DNA from: Seongchinamella sediminis
GTDB lineage: Bacteria; Pseudomonadota; Gammaproteobacteria; Pseudomonadales; Halieaceae
Direction: 5' to 3'
DNA: 64,000 nt
Assembly (NCBI RefSeq): GCF_003457605.1
Contig: NZ_QRAN01000022.1
Span: 1-64,000, forward strand
Position numbers and translations under genes: made by a program
Notes under the pieces: model-generated
The model's database searches: none
What the model saw: only the letters and a program-made list of their open reading frames with translations
What the model was told of the DNA's origin: nothing
Shown here: positions 20,227 to 30,126 of the stretch, one piece after another
Position numbering within the stretch: position 1 is the stretch's first letter
How the letters are laid out: every line of letters starts with the position of its first letter

Positions 20227-20268
20227 CGGATATCCGTCATGCAAACTTGATTGGCTGATGATCATATC

Positions 20269-20287
20269 AGTAATGAGAATGATTTGC
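20269..20287 (-). promoter_or_regulatory. Fur box upstream of feoA
   Basis: AGTAATGAGAATGATTTGC matches the 19-base Fur consensus at 13 positions. It overlaps the expected promoter of feoAB, so iron-dependent repression is likely. Confidence 0.75.
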
Positions 20288-20378
20288 ATCAATAGAGAGT
20301 GACCAATCCGCCACCAGCATCTATTATGCTGGAGCAGCTGCTATACCGTTCCCTAAACGACAACGAGGCTGATACCTG

Positions 20379-20951
20379 ATGACCAGAATCCTGCAAACCC
20401 TGTTCGCCGCGGTTGTGCTTCTCGCCGCTTTACCCAGTGCCCACGCCGACAATTACAGCGAAGCCAGGGAAACATTCCTCAGGGCCGGCGAGAGCGCCGG
20501 CTACTTCAACAATGCCTACGGCTACGCCCTCTTCCCCACCATCGGCAAGGGGGGCATGGGCATTGGCGGCGCCCACGGCTCCGGCCGGGTGTACGCCGGC
20601 GGCCAGCATGTCGGCGACACCAAGATGACCCAGCTGTCTATTGGCTGGCAGCTGGGTGGCCAGGCCTACAGCCAGATCATCTTCTTCGAGGACAAACGCG
20701 CCTTCGAGGATTTCACCTCCGGCAATTTTGAGTTCGGCGCCCAGGCTACCGCGGTGGCCATTACCGCCTCAGCCGGCGCCCAGGCCAGCACCGGCGGTGG
20801 CGCCCAGACCAGCGTGGCCGGCGGCAAGAATGACGCCTCCACCGCCTCCCTGGGTTACCGCAAGGGAATGGCCGTGTTTACCGTGGCCAAGGGCGGCCTG
20901 ATGTATGAGGCGGCGATTGCCGGGCAGAAGTACAGCTATACGCCGAAGTAA
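20379..20951 (+). CDS. Secreted SYLF/YSC84-domain lipid-binding protein
   Basis: A 190-residue protein with a signal peptide (cleavage probably after SAHA near residue 23). Mature parts such as GYALFPTIGKGGMGIGGAHGSG and SIGWQLGGQAYSQIIFFED are typical of the SYLF (YSC84) lipid-binding domain. The C-terminal region is glycine and alanine-rich and ends in GLMYEAAIAGQKYSY. Bacterial members are periplasmic or outer-membrane associated and of poorly known function. It is divergent from feoAB, so it may share iron control, though this is inference. Confidence 0.85.
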   Translation: MTRILQTLFAAVVLLAALPSAHADNYSEARETFLRAGESAGYFNNAYGYALFPTIGKGGMGIGGAHGSGRVYAGGQHVGDTKMTQLSIGWQLGGQAYSQIIFFEDKRAFEDFTSGNFEFGAQATAVAITASAGAQASTGGGAQTSVAGGKNDASTASLGYRKGMAVFTVAKGGLMYEAAIAGQKYSYTPK

Positions 20952-20964
20952 ACGCCCTGCTCAA

Positions 20965-20990
20965 TGCCTGCCCGCAGCTTCGGACAGGCA
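20965..20990. terminator. Hairpin between the convergent SYLF gene and greA
   Basis: TGCCTG pairs with CAGGCA, with a further CCG/CGG inside. It sits midway between two convergent stop codons and may act as a bidirectional terminator, though there is no clear T-run. Confidence 0.5.
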
Positions 20991-21024
20991 CGTCGCTCGC
21001 CGGGTCTATCCTCATCTCGAAGCG

Positions 21025-21501
21025 CTAGATATGCTGCACCTGGTCGATTTCGTACTCGATATCGCCGCCCGGGGCCTTGACCACGACCACGTCGCCCTCT
21101 TCCTTGCCGATCAGGGCGCGGGCGATGGGTGAGCCCACTGAAATCAGGTTGTTCTTCACGTCGGCCTCGTCCTCACCCACGATCTTGTAGGTCACCGCCG
21201 CGTCGGTTTCCACGTTCACAAGATCGACGGTAGTGCCAAAAATCACCTTGCCGGTTCTGGCTATCTGGGTGACGTCAATCACCTGACTGCTGGACAGCTT
21301 GCTTTCGATCTCCATGATCCGGCCTTCGGTGAAGCTCTGCTGCTCGCGGGCCGCGTGGTACTCGGCGTTCTCCTTCAGGTCGCCATGCTCACGGGCCTCG
21401 GCGATGGCATCGGATATCCGCGGCCGCTCGACCTTTTTCAGGTGTTCCAGTTCTTCGCGCAGGGCGGCTTCGCCGGCGACGGTCATTGGTACTTTGTTCA
21501 T
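21025..21501 (-). CDS. greA: Transcription elongation factor GreA
   Basis: A 158-residue factor that rescues backtracked RNA polymerase by stimulating transcript cleavage. The N-terminal coiled coil carries the acidic tip ([20 protein letters not shown]), followed by an FKBP-like C-terminal domain with the conserved [14 protein letters not shown]. Length equals E. coli GreA. The ATG overlaps the carB stop (ATGA), as in pseudomonads, where greA also follows carB. Confidence 0.97.
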   Translation of the reverse strand: MNKVPMTVAGEAALREELEHLKKVERPRISDAIAEAREHGDLKENAEYHAAREQQSFTEGRIMEIESKLSSSQVIDVTQIARTGKVIFGTTVDLVNVETDAAVTYKIVGEDEADVKNNLISVGSPIARALIGKEEGDVVVVKAPGGDIEYEIDQVQHI

Positions 21502-24500
21502 GAACTGATACTCCCATGCAGGTCCTGCAACCTGCGTACTTTCTTGTCACCTTCCTGCTGCAGCGACATGGTGACGGCCTCCGCCGCTGCCAGGGTAGTA
21601 GTGTAAAACACCCGATGAGCCTCTGCACTCGCCCGGATGGACGCCGAGTCCTCGATAGCCCGCCGCCCCTCGGTGGTGTTGATAATAAAATCCGCCTCGT
21701 CGTTCTTGATCATGTCGACAATGTGCGGGCGGCCCTCCAGCACTTTGTTAATGCGGCGCACTTCCAGGCCGGCATGCTCCAGGGCATCGGCGGTACCGCC
21801 GGTGGCGACCAGCTTGAAGCCCATCCCCACCAGATCCTTGGCCACCGCCACCGCGCCGGGCTTGTCCACGTCACGCACACTCATCAGCACGGTACCGGAC
21901 TTGGGCGGCGCCTCGCCACCGCCCAGCAGGGCCTTGGCGAAAGCAGTGGCAAAACTGTCCCCCACCCCCATGACCTCGCCGGTGGAGCGCATTTCCGGCC
22001 CCAGGATCGGGTCAACCCCGGGGAACTTGTTAAACGGCAGGATCGCTTCCTTGACGCTGAAGTAGGGCGGCACGATTTCCTCGGTGAAGCCCTGTGAGAC
22101 CAGGCTCTGGCCCGCCATACAGCGGGCGGCTACCTGAGCCAGGGAGCGACCGATGCACTTGGACACAAAGGGCACGGTGCGCGAAGCCCGCGGGTTCACC
22201 TCAATCACATAGATTTCGTCGTCCTGCCAGGCCAGCTGCACGTTCATCAGGCCACGCACGCCCAGTTCCAGAGCCATTTGCCTGACCTGCTCGCGCATTT
22301 CATCCTGCACCGCCGGATCCAGGCTGTAGGGAGGCAGCGAGCATGCTGAATCGCCGGAGTGAACACCGGCCATCTCGATATGCTGCATGATGGCGCCGAT
22401 CACCACCTGCTCGCCGTCCGACACCGCATCGATGTCGACCTCAATGGCGGAGGACAGAAAACTGTCCAGCAGCACGGGGCTGTCGTCAGAGGCCTGCACG
22501 GCCTGGGTCATATAGCGCAGCAGGTCTTCCTCACGGTAGACGATTTCCATCGCCCGGCCGCCCAGCACATAGGAGGGACGCACCACCAGCGGGTAGCCGA
22601 TTTGCGCCGCCGCCTCTACCGCTTCTTCGGTGCTGCGCACGGTGGTATTGGCCGGTTGCTTCAGCCCCAGCTTCTGGATCATCTGCTGGAAGCGCTCCCG
22701 GTCCTCGGCGCGGTCGATGGCCTCCGGGGTGGTACCGATGATCGGCACGCCCTCTTCTTCCAGTCGCCGAGCCAGCTTCAGCGGTGTCTGGCCGCCAAAC
22801 TGCACAATCACCCCCTTGGGCTTTTCCAGCGCCACGATTTCCAGCACGTCCTCCAGTGTCACCGGTTCAAAGTAGAGCCGGTCGGAGGTGTCGTAGTCGG
22901 TTGATACCGTTTCCGGGTTACAGTTGACCATGATGGTCTCGTAACCGTCCTCGCGGGCGGCGAGCACCGCGTGCACGCAGCAATAGTCGAACTCGATGCC
23001 CTGGCCAATCCGGTTGGGCCCGCCGCCGAGCACCAGGATCTTGTCCCGGTCTGAGGGGGCGGCCTCACACTCCTCCTCGTAAGTGGAGTACATGTAGGCG
23101 GTGGACGAGGCAAATTCCGCGGCGCAGGTATCCACCCGCTTGTACACCGGGCGGATACCCAGTGCCTGGCGGTGGTGGCGCACCTTGCGCTGGCTGGAAT
23201 TGAGCAGCACAGCGAGGCGTTCGTCGGAAAAGCCCTTGCGCTTGAGACGGAACATCTGCACGGCGTCGATATCCTTGAGCTCCACCGTTTTCAGGCTGTT
23301 CTCGGTGTTGACGATGTCCTCGATCTGCACCAGGAACCAGGGGTCCACGCCGGACAGCTTGTGCACTTTCTGCACACTCATACCGGCGCGGAAAGCGTCG
23401 GCGATATACCAGATTCGCTCCGCCCCGGGGTTAACCAGTTCACTGGCCAGTTCGTCGCGACGGTCCGGGTCATCGACGTCGATTTTGTGCTCAAAGCCGG
23501 CGGAGCCCACCTCCAGGCCGCGCAGGGCTTTCTGCACCGACTCCTGGAAGGTACGGCCAATCGCCATGACCTCGCCCACCGATTTCATCTGGGTGGTCAG
23601 GCGGGCGTCGGCACCGTTGAATTTCTCGAAGGCAAAACGCGGTATCTTGGTGACCACGTAGTCGATAGCGGGCTCGAAGGAAGCCGGTGTGGCACCGCCG
23701 GTAATATCGTTCTGCAACTCGTCCAGGGTGTAGCCGATAGCCAGCTTGGCCGCCACCTTGGCGATAGGGAAACCGGTGGCCTTTGAGGCCAGGGCCGAGG
23801 ACCGGGACACCCGCGGATTCATTTCGATAATGACCAGCCTGCCGGTTTTCGGGCACTGGCCGAACTGCACGTTGGAACCGCCGGTCTCCACCCCGATCTC
23901 GCGCAGCACCGCCAGCGAGGCGTCGCGCATGATCTGGTATTCCTTGTCGGTCAGGGTCTGGGCCGGCGCCACGGTAATGGAGTCACCGGTGTGCACACCC
24001 ATAGCGTCAAAGTTCTCGATGGCGCAGACGATGATGCAGTTGTCGTTCCTGTCGCGGACAACCTCCATTTCGAATTCCTTCCACCCGATCAGCGACTCAT
24101 CAATCAGCAGCTCCTTGGTGGGCGACAGGTCCAGCCCGCGCATGCAGATTTCTTCGAATTCATCCCGGTTGTAGGCAATACCGCCACCGGAGCCGCCCAT
24201 GGTGAAGGACGGACGGATAATGCAGGGAAAACCGATGCTGTCCAGCACCTGGAAGGCCTCTTCCAGGCTGTGGGCAGTGGCGGCGCGCGGCGTATCCAGG
24301 CCGATGCGTTTCATCGCCTGGTCGAACAACTGGCGGTCTTCGGCCTTGTCGATGGCCTCCTTGGTGGCGCCAATCATTTCCACGCCGTGTTCGGCCAGTA
24401 CCCCGTGCCGGTCCAGGTCCAGCGCGCAGTTGAGGGCCGTCTGGCCGCCCATGGTGGGCAGCAGCGCGTCCGGTTTCTCGTCGGCGATGATGCGCGCCAC

Positions 24501-24719
24501 CGTGCGCCACTCGATCGGCTCGATGTAGGTGGCATCGGCCATCGACGGGTCGGTCATGATGGTGGCCGGGTTGGAATTGACCAGAATCACCCGGTAACCC
24601 TCCTCGCGCAGGGCCTTGCAGGCCTGGGCGCCGGAGTAGTCGAATTCGCAGGCCTGGCCGATCACGATCGGACCGGCGCCGAGGATCAGGATGCTCTGGA
24701 TGTCAGTTCTCTTGGGCAT
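21498..24719 (-). CDS. carB: Carbamoyl-phosphate synthase large subunit
   Basis: A 1073-residue enzyme making carbamoyl phosphate for arginine and pyrimidines from ammonia, bicarbonate and two ATP. Two homologous ATP-grasp halves are visible ([20 protein letters not shown] at the start, and [19 protein letters not shown] near residue 560), followed by the oligomerisation region and the C-terminal MGS-like allosteric domain ([20 protein letters not shown]). Length equals E. coli CarB. It lies two bases after carA and overlaps greA. Confidence 0.98.
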   Translation of the reverse strand: MPKRTDIQSILILGAGPIVIGQACEFDYSGAQACKALREEGYRVILVNSNPATIMTDPSMADATYIEPIEWRTVARIIADEKPDALLPTMGGQTALNCALDLDRHGVLAEHGVEMIGATKEAIDKAEDRQLFDQAMKRIGLDTPRAATAHSLEEAFQVLDSIGFPCIIRPSFTMGGSGGGIAYNRDEFEEICMRGLDLSPTKELLIDESLIGWKEFEMEVVRDRNDNCIIVCAIENFDAMGVHTGDSITVAPAQTLTDKEYQIMRDASLAVLREIGVETGGSNVQFGQCPKTGRLVIIEMNPRVSRSSALASKATGFPIAKVAAKLAIGYTLDELQNDITGGATPASFEPAIDYVVTKIPRFAFEKFNGADARLTTQMKSVGEVMAIGRTFQESVQKALRGLEVGSAGFEHKIDVDDPDRRDELASELVNPGAERIWYIADAFRAGMSVQKVHKLSGVDPWFLVQIEDIVNTENSLKTVELKDIDAVQMFRLKRKGFSDERLAVLLNSSQRKVRHHRQALGIRPVYKRVDTCAAEFASSTAYMYSTYEEECEAAPSDRDKILVLGGGPNRIGQGIEFDYCCVHAVLAAREDGYETIMVNCNPETVSTDYDTSDRLYFEPVTLEDVLEIVALEKPKGVIVQFGGQTPLKLARRLEEEGVPIIGTTPEAIDRAEDRERFQQMIQKLGLKQPANTTVRSTEEAVEAAAQIGYPLVVRPSYVLGGRAMEIVYREEDLLRYMTQAVQASDDSPVLLDSFLSSAIEVDIDAVSDGEQVVIGAIMQHIEMAGVHSGDSACSLPPYSLDPAVQDEMREQVRQMALELGVRGLMNVQLAWQDDEIYVIEVNPRASRTVPFVSKCIGRSLAQVAARCMAGQSLVSQGFTEEIVPPYFSVKEAILPFNKFPGVDPILGPEMRSTGEVMGVGDSFATAFAKALLGGGEAPPKSGTVLMSVRDVDKPGAVAVAKDLVGMGFKLVATGGTADALEHAGLEVRRINKVLEGRPHIVDMIKNDEADFIINTTEGRRAIEDSASIRASAEAHRVFYTTTLAAAEAVTMSLQQEGDKKVRRLQDLHGSISS

Positions 24720-24721
24720 GC

Positions 24722-25882
24722 TTAGTGTGTCTCCCCAGCGCGAGCTTCATTCAGCGGGGCTGACATCAGCTCGATAAAATGGTCAAACAAGGGGGCCGCG
24801 TCGTGCGGGCCGGGGCTGGCTTCCGGGTGGCCCTGGAAGCTGAAGGCGGGCTTGTCAGTGCGATGAATGCCCTGCAGGCTGCCATCGAACAGGGACTTGT
24901 GGGTGACCCGCAGGTTGTCGGGCAGGCTGTCCTCATCGGCGGCAAAACCGTGATTCTGGCTGGTAATCAGCACCGTGCCGTCGTCGATATTCTGCACCGG
25001 GTGGTTGGCGCCGTGATGGCCAAACTTCATTTTCACCGTGCGGGCGCCAGAGGCCAGGGCCAGCAGCTGATGCCCCAGGCAGATGCCAAACACCGGTATG
25101 TCGGTGGCCAATATCTGCTGTATCGCCTCGATGGCATAGCTGCAGGGCTCCGGGTCGCCGGGGCCGTTGGACAGGAAAATCCCGTCCGGCTTCATGGCCA
25201 GCACCTCGGCGGCGGGTGTCTGCGCCGGTACCACCGTCAGCCGACAGCCCCGGTCCACCAGCATCCGCAGGATGTTGCGCTTGACCCCGTAGTCGTAGGC
25301 CACCACGTGCCAGGGCAGCTCGCTGCCGGCCCGCTCGCTGTGGCCCACTCCCAGTTCCCAGCTGCCCTCGTTCCAGCCGTAGGTCTCGGCGGTGGTCACT
25401 TCCCGCGCCAGGTCCATACCCTTGAGGCCGGCAAAGTCTTTAGCCCGGGCCAGCGCCTCGGCTTCATCGATGTCCGGACCGGCCATCAGACAGCCATTCT
25501 GGGCGCCTTTTTCGCGCAGAATGCGGGTCAGCCGGCGGGTGTCGATGTCGGCGATACCGACGATGTTGCGGCTGCGGAGGTAATCAGCCAGACCCTGTTC
25601 GTTACGGTAATTGCTGGCCAGCAGCGGCAGGTCGCGTATCACCAGGCCTGCAGCCCAGATATTGGCGGATTCCTCGTCTTCGCTGTTGGTGCCGGTATTG
25701 CCGATGTGGGGATAGGTCAGGGTGACTATCTGGCGGGCATAGGAGGGATCAGTGAGTATTTCCTGGTAACCGCTCATGGCGGTATTGAAAACCACTTCGC
25801 CGACCGAAGCACCATCGGCTCCGATTGCTAAGCCCTTGAAAACACTACCATCTTCAAGGACCAATATGGCAGGACTGGACAA
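24722..25882 (-). CDS. carA: Carbamoyl-phosphate synthase small subunit
   Basis: A 386-residue glutamine amidotransferase that supplies ammonia to CarB through a tunnel. The class I amidotransferase triad is visible: Cys in [11 protein letters not shown] and His-x-Glu in [13 protein letters not shown] near the C-terminus. Residues 1-150 form the CarA N-terminal domain ([11 protein letters not shown]). The start is TTG at 25882, preceded six bases upstream by GGAGG. The longer upstream region carries a terminator hairpin (25941-25973), so expression is probably attenuated. Confidence 0.97.
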   Translation of the reverse strand: MSSPAILVLEDGSVFKGLAIGADGASVGEVVFNTAMSGYQEILTDPSYARQIVTLTYPHIGNTGTNSEDEESANIWAAGLVIRDLPLLASNYRNEQGLADYLRSRNIVGIADIDTRRLTRILREKGAQNGCLMAGPDIDEAEALARAKDFAGLKGMDLAREVTTAETYGWNEGSWELGVGHSERAGSELPWHVVAYDYGVKRNILRMLVDRGCRLTVVPAQTPAAEVLAMKPDGIFLSNGPGDPEPCSYAIEAIQQILATDIPVFGICLGHQLLALASGARTVKMKFGHHGANHPVQNIDDGTVLITSQNHGFAADEDSLPDNLRVTHKSLFDGSLQGIHRTDKPAFSFQGHPEASPGPHDAAPLFDHFIELMSAPLNEARAGETH

Positions 25883-25940
25883 GCAAAACCTCCGTCAACA
25901 GGGTGCAACCATCACTGTATGCCATAGATTCGCGCGCTCA

Positions 25941-25973
25941 CAAAAAGGCGAGATGGGTAACCGCATCTCGCCT
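25941..25973 (-). terminator. Intrinsic terminator in the carA leader (candidate attenuator)
   Basis: On the minus strand AGGCGAGATG pairs with CATCTCGCC around a short loop and runs into TTTTT. It lies about 60 bases upstream of carA, with no minus-strand gene of recognised function before it, which fits a transcription attenuator. Confidence 0.75.
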
Positions 25974-26273
25974 GCTGACATAAATTAAGCTCTGGTTTTC
26001 ACAGGAACACACAGAATCCGGTGCGCGATCCGGACTTGTGAAATCTGGCCGGGCATTTTAGGTGAAGCGGCACCTGCTGTCCAGTCGGTTTGGCGACCCC
26101 GGGGCAGGGATTTGCACCCGGCGGGCAAGCCCCCGGCCGCGGCGGCGCCGGCCCAACTGCGAGCCGTCACCACAAAAACAATGATAAATAGAACAGCGCG
26201 CATTAAGATTCCCCGACACAACAGCGATAAGTGGCAGATCATACTGCCCGCCAGATGACAAAAAGGAATGGCC
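25974..26273. other. carA / SDR divergent spacer
   Basis: About 300 bases between the carA attenuator and the divergent SDR gene. A minus-strand frame of 72 codons (26203 down to 25985) starts with a hydrophobic T-rich stretch and stops 12 bases before the terminator stem. It could be a leader peptide, but no ribosome binding site or homology supports it. No other structure was seen. Confidence 0.4.
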
Positions 26274-27092
26274 ATGGCTTACACAGCGGGGAAGTGCGCG
26301 GTTGTCACCGGGGCCGGCAGTGGTATTGGCCGGGCGTTGGCACTGCAGCTCAATCGCGAGGGCTGCGCCCTCTATCTCTCCGACATCAAGCCCGGCTCCC
26401 TGGATGCAACCGCGGCCCTGCTGGAACGCGCGGATCCCCACAGTGACCTGCAGGTTCTCGACGTGGCGGACCGCGACGCGGTGGAGGCCTGGGCCCGGCG
26501 CATTGCCGGCGAACGGGGCCAGGTGGACATCGTCATCAACAACGCCGGGGTGGCGCTTGCCGGTAGCTCGGAGGAAAACAGCTACGAGGATATCCAGTGG
26601 CTGATGAACATCAACTTCTGGGGGGTGGTGCACGGCAGCCGCGCCTTCCTGCCGCTGCTGCGCAAGTCGCCCCAGGGGCACCTGGTGAATATTTCATCGG
26701 TGTTCGGCATGATCAGCGTACCCACCCAGTCGGCCTACAACGCGTCGAAGTTCGCCGTGCGCGGCTATACCGAATCCCTGCGGATGGAACTGGCCGACAG
26801 CAACGTCCACGTGTGCTGCGTGCACCCGGGAGGTATCAGCACCAATATTGCCCGCGACTCCCGCGGCGGCGAGGCCAGCCCCGAAGATCGGGACGCCCGG
26901 TTCCAGGCCATGACCCGGACCTCCGCTGAATCCGCCGCGGCGCAAATTATCAGCGCGGTGGCAAAGCGCCGGAAGCGCCTGCTGGTAGGCCCGGATGCGA
27001 AATATATCGCCCTGATTACCCGGCTGGCGCCGGTGAATTATATGCGGCTGCTCGCGCCGTTCCTGAAAGACGCCCTCGATGGGGCCAGGTGA
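26274..27092 (+). CDS. Short-chain dehydrogenase/reductase
   Basis: A 272-residue Rossmann-fold oxidoreductase. TGAGSGIGRA binds the cofactor, NNAG follows near residue 90, and the catalytic Ser (NISSVFG) and Tyr-x-x-x-Lys (YNASK) are present. The aspartate in LYLSDIKPGS suggests NAD over NADP. The C-terminus is slightly extended. I chose the second ATG (26274), because AGGA lies six bases before it and directly abuts the first. The M1 peptidase starts seven bases downstream, so the two are likely co-transcribed. Substrate unknown. Confidence 0.9.
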   Translation: MAYTAGKCAVVTGAGSGIGRALALQLNREGCALYLSDIKPGSLDATAALLERADPHSDLQVLDVADRDAVEAWARRIAGERGQVDIVINNAGVALAGSSEENSYEDIQWLMNINFWGVVHGSRAFLPLLRKSPQGHLVNISSVFGMISVPTQSAYNASKFAVRGYTESLRMELADSNVHVCCVHPGGISTNIARDSRGGEASPEDRDARFQAMTRTSAESAAAQIISAVAKRRKRLLVGPDAKYIALITRLAPVNYMRLLAPFLKDALDGAR

Positions 27093-27099
27093 TTACTCA

Positions 27100-29640
27100 A
27101 TGTGCTTTATTCGACCGTGCCAGCTCCTTGGCCTGTTGCTGTTACTGCCTGGCTTCGCCTGGGCTGCCGCCATGACCCCTGAGCCCGGTGTTTCCCGGGC
27201 GCTGGCGGAATCGCGGGCGGACCGGATCAGTGATGTTAGCTACCGGCTGACCCTGGACATCCCGGCCGTCCAGGACCAGCCCATCGCGGGCAACATCGCT
27301 ATCGAATTCTACCTCGCCGACAGGCAGGAGCCACTGCAACTGGACTTCCGCCAGGGCGCCGGTCACGTGCTGTCCGTGCACAGCACCGGGCCGGGAACCG
27401 GCGCCGCAGACCGGTCCCGGGTCGACTACCGGGTTGAGCATGAGCACATTCTGATCCCCGCCCGGGTCCTGGCCGAGGGGCGCAACAGGCTGGAAATCAG
27501 CTTCATCGCCGGCGACGAGTCCCTCAACCGCAATCCGGACTTCCTCTATACCCTGCTGGTGCCGGACCGCGCCCGCACCGTCTTTCCCCTGTTCGACCAG
27601 CCGGATATCAAGGCCCGCTACCAGCTGACCCTGGTCACCCCGGAAGACTGGGATGCGCTGGCCAATGCCCCCCTGGAAAGCAAGCAGACTGTCGATGGCC
27701 GCAGTCGCTATCGCTTTGCCACCTCCGAACTGACCAGCTCCTACCTGTTCTCTTTCGTCGCCGGCCACTTCCAGCGCGCCAGCCGCAAGGTCGACGGGCG
27801 GGAAATAAATCTGCTGCACCGGGAAACCGACGGCGACAAGGTGGCCCGCAACCTGGACAGCATTTTCGAGCTACACGCCGCCTCCCTGCGCTGGCTGGAA
27901 GCCTACACCGGCATCCCCTACCCCTTCGCCAAGTTCGATATGGCGCTGATCCCAAGCTTCCAGTACGGCGGCATGGAGCATCCCGGGGCCATCCAGTACC
28001 GGGCCTCCTCGCTGTTCCTGGACGAGGCACCCACCGATGCGCAGCTGCTTAATCGCGCCACCCTGATTGCCCACGAAACCGCCCATATGTGGTTCGGCAA
28101 CCTGGTGACCATGGCGTGGTTCAACGATGTGTGGACCAAGGAGGTGTTCGCCAACTTCATGGCCGCGAAAATCGTCGAGCCGGCATTCGCTCACATGGAT
28201 CACCAGTTGAGCTTCCTGCTGGATCACTATCCCGGCGCGTATCGGGTCGATCGCAGCCGGGGCGCCAACCCGATACGCCAGCCCCTGGCCAACCTCAACC
28301 AGGCGGGACAGCTGTACGGGCCGATCATTTACCTCAAGGCGCCCATCATGATGCGCCAGCTGGAGTTGATCATCGGTGCAGACAGGTTTCGCCTGGGCCT
28401 GCAGAAGTACCTGCAAAACCACGCCTTCGGCAACGCCACCTGGCCCGACCTGATCGCCATACTCGACCCGCTCACCGAACAGGATCTCAGGCGCTGGAGC
28501 GAAGTCTGGGTGAACTCGGCCGGGCGCCCCCGCCTGCAGCTGGAAACGGCCGCCGACGGCAGCCTGTCGCTGCGCCAGCAGGACCCGGCAGGCCAGGGGC
28601 GGGCCTGGCCGCAGCAGTTTGCGGTCAGCTTTGGTGAACAGAGCCGAGATCTCGACAGCGGCGCCAGCCCGGTGATACTGCCCGGGACGCCGACCCAACT
28701 GAACAGTAACGGCTTTGGTTACGGCCTGTTCCCGCTGACCGAGGCGGACCTCGACGGGCTGCAGGACAAGACGCCCCTGGCCCGGGGTGCCCTGCTGATC
28801 GACGCCTGGGAGAATTTTCTCGATGGCAGCCTGGCCAGCCCGGATCGCTACCTGGCCTTCCTGCTGGACAACATCGCGGTGGAGCGTAACCAGCTGATAC
28901 TCGGCGAGATGCTCGACCAGTTGTACCGGGTCCACAGCAGCTTTATCAGTGCGGCGGCGCGTCAGGCGGTACAGCCGCAACTGGAAGCCATCCTGCAGTC
29001 CGCCATGGAATCGTCCGCCGACCCCGGGCGGGCCAGGCTGTTCCTGGAGAGCTACGCCCAGCTCGCCCGGACCGGAGACGGCCTGGGCTACCTGCGGGAC
29101 ATCTGGGACGGCAGCGTCGAGGTGGAAGCGCTGTCGCTGTCGGAGAACGACCGCATCGCCCTGGCGGAAAACCTGGCCATCGGCCTGCCCGACCAGGCCG
29201 CCACCATCCTCGCCAGCCAGCGCAAACTGATCGCCAATCCCGACAACCTGCGCCGCTTTGATTTTGTTGCCGCTGCCCTGTCACCGGAGCCGGCGGTACG
29301 CGACCAGTTCTTTGCCAGCCTGGCGCGCGTCGAGCAACGGGCGACCGAAAGCTGGGTGCTGGATGCACTGGACTACCTGCACCACCCCACTCGCGTCGAG
29401 CACGCCGGCAGCTATGTGCTGCCCAGTCTGGAACTGCTGGCGGAGATCCAGGTGACCGGCGACATTTTCTTCCCGACAGGCTGGGTCAATGCCACCCTGC
29501 GCAACCAGTACAGCCCGGCGGTGGTGGCAACAGTCACCGGCTTCCTCAGGCAGCGCCCGGACTACAACCCGCAACTGCGCATGAAAATTCTGCAGGCGGT
29601 GGATATCCCCGCCCGCGCCAGCGCCTATCACCGGCAATGA
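27100..29640 (+). CDS. Secreted M1-family zinc metallopeptidase
   Basis: About 846 residues with a signal peptide (cleavage near FAWA). After the N-terminal beta domain, the catalytic domain shows HETAH (about residues 325-329) and the third zinc ligand Glu 18 residues further on (TKEVFANF). The exopeptidase motif is GGMEHPG, with His where aminopeptidase N has Asn (GxMEN). An ERAP1-like helical C-terminal domain follows. The start at 27100 has AGGTG upstream and yields a clean signal peptide. It probably trims peptides in the periplasm. Confidence 0.88.
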   Translation: MCFIRPCQLLGLLLLLPGFAWAAAMTPEPGVSRALAESRADRISDVSYRLTLDIPAVQDQPIAGNIAIEFYLADRQEPLQLDFRQGAGHVLSVHSTGPGTGAADRSRVDYRVEHEHILIPARVLAEGRNRLEISFIAGDESLNRNPDFLYTLLVPDRARTVFPLFDQPDIKARYQLTLVTPEDWDALANAPLESKQTVDGRSRYRFATSELTSSYLFSFVAGHFQRASRKVDGREINLLHRETDGDKVARNLDSIFELHAASLRWLEAYTGIPYPFAKFDMALIPSFQYGGMEHPGAIQYRASSLFLDEAPTDAQLLNRATLIAHETAHMWFGNLVTMAWFNDVWTKEVFANFMAAKIVEPAFAHMDHQLSFLLDHYPGAYRVDRSRGANPIRQPLANLNQAGQLYGPIIYLKAPIMMRQLELIIGADRFRLGLQKYLQNHAFGNATWPDLIAILDPLTEQDLRRWSEVWVNSAGRPRLQLETAADGSLSLRQQDPAGQGRAWPQQFAVSFGEQSRDLDSGASPVILPGTPTQLNSNGFGYGLFPLTEADLDGLQDKTPLARGALLIDAWENFLDGSLASPDRYLAFLLDNIAVERNQLILGEMLDQLYRVHSSFISAAARQAVQPQLEAILQSAMESSADPGRARLFLESYAQLARTGDGLGYLRDIWDGSVEVEALSLSENDRIALAENLAIGLPDQAATILASQRKLIANPDNLRRFDFVAAALSPEPAVRDQFFASLARVEQRATESWVLDALDYLHHPTRVEHAGSYVLPSLELLAEIQVTGDIFFPTGWVNATLRNQYSPAVVATVTGFLRQRPDYNPQLRMKILQAVDIPARASAYHRQ

Positions 29641-29662
29641 GCGGACCGCCCGGCGCTGGCGG

Positions 29663-30103
29663 TTAGCGGTCGACCCGGATTTGTTCCAGGGCGGTGCGGA
29701 TATTTTCCGGAACAGGTACCGCCCGGTCCTCTGCCCGTGCAACAAACACGTGGACGAAGTGGCCGTGGGCTACCGCTGACTGCTCGCCCTTGCGGAAGAT
29801 GGCGAGGCCGTACTGCACCGAGCTGTTGCCCAGCTTGTCCACCCGCAGGCCCGCCTCCAGTTCATCCGGGTAGGCCACCGGCGCGTGGTAGGCGCAACCT
29901 GAATTGACCACGTAGCCGACTATGGAACCGTCGCTGATATCCAGTCCGCCCGCCTCGATCAGGTAGCGATTGGCGGCGGTATCAAAGTAGGAGTAATAGG
30001 TGACGTTATTCACGTGGCCATAAATATCGTTGTCGGCCCAGCGCGTCGGTATCGGGTAGAACACCCGGTAATCATCGCGGACCGGTGCTTGCTCGCGGCT
30101 CAT
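29663..30103 (-). CDS. Acyl-CoA thioesterase, 4-hydroxybenzoyl-CoA thioesterase (hot-dog) family
   Basis: A 146-residue hot-dog fold protein. The motif RWADNDIYGHVNNVTYYSYFD carries the catalytic Asp of this family. No signal peptide. It is convergent with the M1 peptidase and starts 23 bases after the stop of the alcohol dehydrogenase on the same strand, so it probably belongs with the ADH and acyl-CoA dehydrogenase as a small lipid or alkanol oxidation set. Substrate chain length cannot be deduced. Confidence 0.88.
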   Translation of the reverse strand: MSREQAPVRDDYRVFYPIPTRWADNDIYGHVNNVTYYSYFDTAANRYLIEAGGLDISDGSIVGYVVNSGCAYHAPVAYPDELEAGLRVDKLGNSSVQYGLAIFRKGEQSAVAHGHFVHVFVARAEDRAVPVPENIRTALEQIRVDR

Positions 30104-30126
30104 TGATCAGCTCCCCTGCACGGCAT

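Noticed and set aside
25985-26203. Small minus-strand ORF upstream of carA as a secreted protein
   Set aside because: No ribosome binding site or homology; kept only as a possible leader peptide.
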